From G013214665 sp964649815 (lineage in GTDB: Bacteria; Pseudomonadota; Alphaproteobacteria; Rhodobacterales; Rhodobacteraceae), in the NCBI GenBank assembly GCA_964649815.1, contig CAZYQC010000011.1, forward strand, positions 1-64,000: a DNA stretch of 64,000 nucleotides, given 5' to 3'. The position numbers were made by a program, and so were the translations under genes. This document shows, piece by piece, positions 60,842 through 64,000 of the stretch. The first letter of the stretch is position 1. Each line of letters opens with the position of its first letter. The notes under the pieces are model-generated. The model did no database searches. It saw only the letters and a program-made list of their open reading frames with translations, and had not been told where the DNA came from.

Positions 60842-61689
60842 TGTTTCCCCGTCCGATCGAGAAATCCGGCCCCGGTGCGCAGTTCGCCTATCAGGCCTTT
60901 TTGCCCGTCGCTTTGATCCTCTGGCTGTTGCCTCTGCTCGCGATTTTCCTCACGTCGATCCGTTCGGCGCAAGACATCAACTCGGGCAATGTCTTTGGAT
61001 GGCCCTCGCAATTCAAGATGCTGGAGAATTACACGGCGGTCTTCACCCAATCCGAGGCGGCGCAATACATGCTGAACTCGGTGCTGATCACGGTGCCAAC
61101 GGTGGCGATTTCCGTGGCCCTTGCCTGTTTGGCTGGCTACGCGCTCGCCATCTACCGGTTCCGTGTGGCTGTGCCGCTCTTCTTCCTCTTCGTTGCGGGC
61201 AACTTTATCCCGTTCCAGATCCTGATGGTGCCGGTGCGTGATATGTCCGTTCAAACGGGTCTCTACGACACCATTGCCGGTCAGTTTCTGTTTCACGCCG
61301 CCTTCCAAACCGGGTTCTGCACGCTCTTTATGCGCAATTTCATCAAGGCCTTGCCCTTTGATCTGATCGAAAGCGCCCGCATCGAAGGCGTCGCGGAATG
61401 GAAGATCTTCTGGTACGTTGTCTTGCCGCTTGTGCGCCCCGCCATCGCAGCCCTCGCGGTGCTGATCTTCACCTTCGTCTGGAACGATTTCTTTTGGGCC
61501 AACGTGCTGACCCAAGGCGAATCCGCCAAGCCGATCACGGCAGGCGTGCGGGCCTTGAACGGGCAATTCGTCAACAATTGGCACTTGGTGTCGGCGGCCT
61601 CCTTGCTGGCTGCGGTGCCGCCTGTGTTCATGTTTTTCCTGATGCAGCGGCATTTTATCGCCGGATTGACTTTGGGGGCTGTGAAATGA
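60841..61689 (+). CDS. Sugar ABC transporter permease (MalG/UgpE type)
   Basis: The 282-residue permease has six helices, with the EAA-type loop ESARIEGVAEWKIFWYVVLPLVRP (about 178-201). It follows its partner by coupled translation. Its stop overlaps by four bases the ATG of a 61-codon frame that ends exactly at the GH4 start. Confidence 0.94.
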   Translation: MFPRPIEKSGPGAQFAYQAFLPVALILWLLPLLAIFLTSIRSAQDINSGNVFGWPSQFKMLENYTAVFTQSEAAQYMLNSVLITVPTVAISVALACLAGYALAIYRFRVAVPLFFLFVAGNFIPFQILMVPVRDMSVQTGLYDTIAGQFLFHAAFQTGFCTLFMRNFIKALPFDLIESARIEGVAEWKIFWYVVLPLVRPAIAALAVLIFTFVWNDFFWANVLTQGESAKPITAGVRALNGQFVNNWHLVSAASLLAAVPPVFMFFLMQRHFIAGLTLGAVK

Positions 61690-61871
61690 TCCGCCAAATG
61701 TTTGCTTGGATTTTCGGCATCAAAGCGCATCCAGACGTGTCATTCGCGCGCGCGGCGCACCCTCGCGACTTTCCGTCTGGACAGGCCCGCCAGATAGCGC
61801 TAACGCGGCCTCAGTCCCCGGCGCATATTGCGAACGGGCACCCCCCCAAACTATTGGATTTCGGCCGATGA
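61686..61871 (+). CDS. Possible 61-residue bridging protein
   Basis: An open frame of 61 codons starts in ATGA with the permease stop (61686) and ends in ATGA with the GH4 start (61868). GGGGG lies about 8 bases before its ATG. The product begins MIRQMFAWIFGIKAHPDV and is then Pro/Ala/Arg-rich; I recognise no domain. GH4 has no ribosome site of its own, so translating this frame may carry ribosomes to it. It could also be a decayed or chance frame. Confidence 0.4.
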   Translation: MIRQMFAWIFGIKAHPDVSFARAAHPRDFPSGQARQIALTRPQSPAHIANGHPPKLLDFGR

Positions 61872-63220
61872 CAAAGATCACCTTTATTGGTGCCGGCAGC
61901 ACCATATTCATGAAGAACATCATCGGGGATGCGCTGCATTACCCCGCGCTCTCAGACGCCACAATCGCGCTGATGGACATCGATCAGACGCGCCTGGCCG
62001 AAAGCGAGCTGGTGGCGAAAAAGCTGGTCGCCTCCCAAGGCGCCGCGGCCCAGGTCGAGACATTCACCCAGCAACGCGCCGCCCTCGACGGTGCCGATTT
62101 CGTCGTCGTCGCCTTTCAGATCGGCGGCTACAAGCCCTGCACCCTGACCGACTTTGACATTCCCAAACGCTATGGCCTGCGCCAAACGATCGCTGACACG
62201 CTGGGCGTGGGGGGCATCATGCGGGGCCTGCGGACCGTGCCGCATCTGTGGTCAATTTGCGAAGACATGCGCGCGGTCTGCCCGGATGCGCTGATGCTGC
62301 AATACGTCAATCCAATGGCGATCAACACCTGGGCAATCACCGCGCAATATCCCGATATTAAACAGGTGGGCCTGTGCCATTCCGTGCAAGGCACCGCCGA
62401 AGAGCTCGCCCGCGACTTGGGCATTCCGGTCTCTGACCTGCGGTACCGCGCAGGTGGCATCAATCACATGGCCTTCTATCTCGATCTCGAGATGCGCACA
62501 GACACGGGCTGGCGCGACGCCTATCCGGCCCTGCAACACGGCTATCGCGAAGGGCGCTTCCCCACAGCAACCGGCGCCAACCCCCGCTGCCCCAACCACG
62601 TCCGCTACGAAGTGATGAAGCACTTCGGATATTTCGTGACCGAAAGCTCTGAACATTTTGCCGAATATACACCCTGGTTCATCAAATCAGGCCGGCCCGA
62701 TCTGATCCAACGCTTCGGCATCCCGCTCGACGAATATCCGACCCGCTGCGAAGAACAGATTGCAGAGTGGAGAGACCAAGCGCAAAGCCTCAAAACCGCC
62801 GCGCGGATCGACCATGACAAAAGCCACGAATACGCTGCCACCATCATGAATTCGGTCGTCACCGGCACGCCATCGGTCATCTATGGCAACGTCGCCAACC
62901 ACGGCCTGATCCCGCAATTGCCCCAAGGCTGCGCCGTCGAAACCCCGTGCCTCGTCGACGGCAAAGGCATCCAGCCAACCGCCGTGACCGACATCCCGCC
63001 TCAGTTGATTGCGATGATGCGCACGAATGTAAACGTCCAAGAGCTCACCGTGCACGCCTTGCTCAACCAAGACCGCGAGGCGATCCACCACGCCGCGATG
63101 CTTGATCCACATACAGCAGCCGAGCTGGACCTCGACCAGATCCGCAATCTGACCAACGATCTGATCACCGCACATGGCGATTGGATGCCCGCTTGGTTGC
63201 GCACGGACAAAGCCGCATGA
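61868..63220 (+). CDS. Family 4 glycosidase, alpha-galactosidase/alpha-glucosidase type
   Basis: The 450-residue enzyme uses NAD+ and a divalent metal to cleave alpha-glycosides. It has the Rossmann start FIGAGSTIFMKN, Asn149 in YVNPMAINTW, metal ligands Cys170 and His200 in GLCHSVQGT and GGINHMAF, and the segment ESSEHFAEYTPWF common in MelA-like enzymes. It has no signal peptide, so it acts on sugars imported by the adjacent ABC system. The exact sugar is not certain. Confidence 0.93.
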   Translation: MTKITFIGAGSTIFMKNIIGDALHYPALSDATIALMDIDQTRLAESELVAKKLVASQGAAAQVETFTQQRAALDGADFVVVAFQIGGYKPCTLTDFDIPKRYGLRQTIADTLGVGGIMRGLRTVPHLWSICEDMRAVCPDALMLQYVNPMAINTWAITAQYPDIKQVGLCHSVQGTAEELARDLGIPVSDLRYRAGGINHMAFYLDLEMRTDTGWRDAYPALQHGYREGRFPTATGANPRCPNHVRYEVMKHFGYFVTESSEHFAEYTPWFIKSGRPDLIQRFGIPLDEYPTRCEEQIAEWRDQAQSLKTAARIDHDKSHEYAATIMNSVVTGTPSVIYGNVANHGLIPQLPQGCAVETPCLVDGKGIQPTAVTDIPPQLIAMMRTNVNVQELTVHALLNQDREAIHHAAMLDPHTAAELDLDQIRNLTNDLITAHGDWMPAWLRTDKAA

Positions 63221-63228
63221 CCGATCTG

Positions 63229-63261
63229 CTTCTTTTGGACCCAAATACTCCCGCCGGAGGC
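63229..63261 (+). repeat. Post-stop sequence motif (copy 3 of 3)
   Basis: CTTCTTTTGGACCC then AAATACTCCCGCCGGAGGC starts eight bases after the GH4 stop, in sense orientation. It matches copy 1 (7563-7593) in CTTCTTTTGGA, AAATACTCC and the GC-rich tail. A 4-bp hairpin CTCC/GGAG closes it. Confidence 0.6.
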
Positions 63262-63308
63262 GTCCACACCGGCCCACAGCGGCTCCGCCCGCACAATGAG
63301 CTTGCCCA

Positions 63309-64000
63309 ATGAACACATTCGCAACCTTCCATGATCTCAAAGACGCCAGCGTCTTTATCACTGGCGGCGGCTCCGGCATCGGCGCCTCTTTGACCGAAGG
63401 CTTTCTCGCCCAAGGCGCCAAGGTCGCCTTTGTCCAACGCTCTGACGCCAGCGGGTTTTGCGATGAAATGGCAGAGAAATTCGGCGCCCGCCCGCTCTAT
63501 CTGCCCTGTGACATCACCGATGTCACAGCACTCCAGGCCGCGATGGCCCAGGCCGCCGAAGCGCATGGGCCGATCACGCGGCTGGTGAACAACGCAGCCA
63601 ATGACACACGTCACAAAACGCCCGACACCAGTGTCGAAGAGTGGGATTTGGGCCAGGCGGTCAATTTGCGCCCGCATTTCTTCACCGCTCAGGCCGCAGC
63701 GCCGGGGATGAAGGCCAATGGCTATGGCGCGATCGTCAATTTCTCCTCGATCAGCTACATGATGGGCAATGAGGGCTACCCAGGCTATGTGGCCGCCAAG
63801 GCCGGCATCACCGGGCTGACCCGTGGCTTGGCGCGCGAGCTGGGGCCAGATGGCATTCGGGTCAATGCGCTGATGCCGGGGTGGGTCTTGACCGACCGGC
63901 AGATGGATCTCTGGGCGACGCCAGAAGGGCTCAAGGCGCATCTGGATCGCCAATGCCTGCCCGAACATCTCGCCCCGCGCGACATAGTCGAAGCGACGCT
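63309..64000 (+). CDS. Short-chain dehydrogenase (3' end outside window), probable sugar dehydrogenase
   Basis: The frame is open to the window's end (230 codons, MNTFATFHDLKDASVFITGG...). The cofactor motif GGGSGIG, NNAAND, active Ser in NFSSISYM and Y-x3-K in YVAAKAG are present, followed by the family's NALMPGWVLT. It sits 88 bases after GH4 in the same direction. By context it may oxidise the released hexose (for example galactose), but SDR substrates cannot be read from sequence. Confidence 0.88.
   Translation, partial: MNTFATFHDLKDASVFITGGGSGIGASLTEGFLAQGAKVAFVQRSDASGFCDEMAEKFGARPLYLPCDITDVTALQAAMAQAAEAHGPITRLVNNAANDTRHKTPDTSVEEWDLGQAVNLRPHFFTAQAAAPGMKANGYGAIVNFSSISYMMGNEGYPGYVAAKAGITGLTRGLARELGPDGIRVNALMPGWVLTDRQMDLWATPEGLKAHLDRQCLPEHLAPRDIVEAT

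Noticed and set aside
1..64000. CRISPR arrays, tRNA or rRNA genes, prophage genes and complete insertion sequences
   Set aside because: I looked for regular spaced repeats, tRNA-like ends, phage structural genes and transposases and saw none. Without a computed search short RNA genes could still be missed.

Overview
The window comes from a high-GC alphaproteobacterium, almost certainly a marine member of the Rhodobacterales (Roseobacter group). The evidence is the gene set and order: fhs with two folD copies, a Tad/Flp pilus locus with an OmpA-type lipoprotein in place of CpaD, the ctaC-ctaB-coxF-ctaG-ctaE oxidase operon without subunit I, lysC beside ptsP, and many small ATGA/TGATG gene overlaps. 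This assignment rests on protein and gene-order recognition, not on a database search.

Layout. 1-3267: one-carbon folate genes (fhs 3' end, a small secreted protein, two folD paralogues). 3499-4308: a membrane-anchored LytTR regulator. 4319-7491: the DNA-repair pair pdeM and lhr-like helicase. 7601-20483 (minus strand): a reductase, an AAA ATPase and a Tad pilus locus (cpaA, two TPR lipoproteins, tadC, tadB, cpaF, cpaE, ompA-like, cpaC, cpaB and two Flp pilins). 20848-21660: a lytic transglycosylase. 21675-24064 (minus): scoA, a LOV-domain sensor lacking the kinase histidine, and scoB. 24228-29551 (minus): topA, dprA, tldD. 29740-37186 (plus): cytochrome c oxidase subunits and assembly factors, surf1, thrC, an M16 peptidase and a GNAT acetyltransferase. 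37232-37501: a MITE-like element. 37552-40396: a metallo-beta-lactamase-fold protein, a FAD-linked oxidase and a YHS protein. 40408-43147 (minus): MTA and adenine salvage (mtnP, LysE exporter, apt), then an RHH-like/125-aa gene pair. 43361-47714: a SulP transporter and assorted enzymes. 47700-50223 (minus): modABC molybdate uptake. 50397-55673 (plus): NUDIX, DUF1178, SDR, lysC, ptsP. 56492-64000: an IclR-controlled ABC sugar system with a GH4 glycosidase and a sugar-type SDR that runs off the window.

How the genes work together. Fhs and FolD interconvert formate and methylene-THF; one FolD has Gln where the cyclohydrolase Lys should be, so the pair may be split in function. The pilus genes give a nearly complete Tad secretion machine, but the minor pilins TadE/F/G are not here. 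MtnP and Apt form a two-step route from methylthioadenosine to AMP. The right-hand sugar locus has transport (solute-binding protein, two permeases, ATPase), hydrolysis (GH4), probable oxidation (SDR) and a repressor (IclR), with a sigma70-like promoter followed directly by a tandem operator-like repeat.

Most worth a second look: the LOV pseudo-kinase inside the CoA-transferase operon, the Lys-to-Gln FolD, the 262-bp inverted-repeat element with CTAG flanks, a short motif found just after three stop codons in sense orientation, the RHH-like/125-aa gene pair with a palindrome at its start, and a 61-aa reading frame coupled at both ends between a sugar permease and the GH4 enzyme. I saw no rRNA, tRNA, CRISPR array or complete transposase gene.
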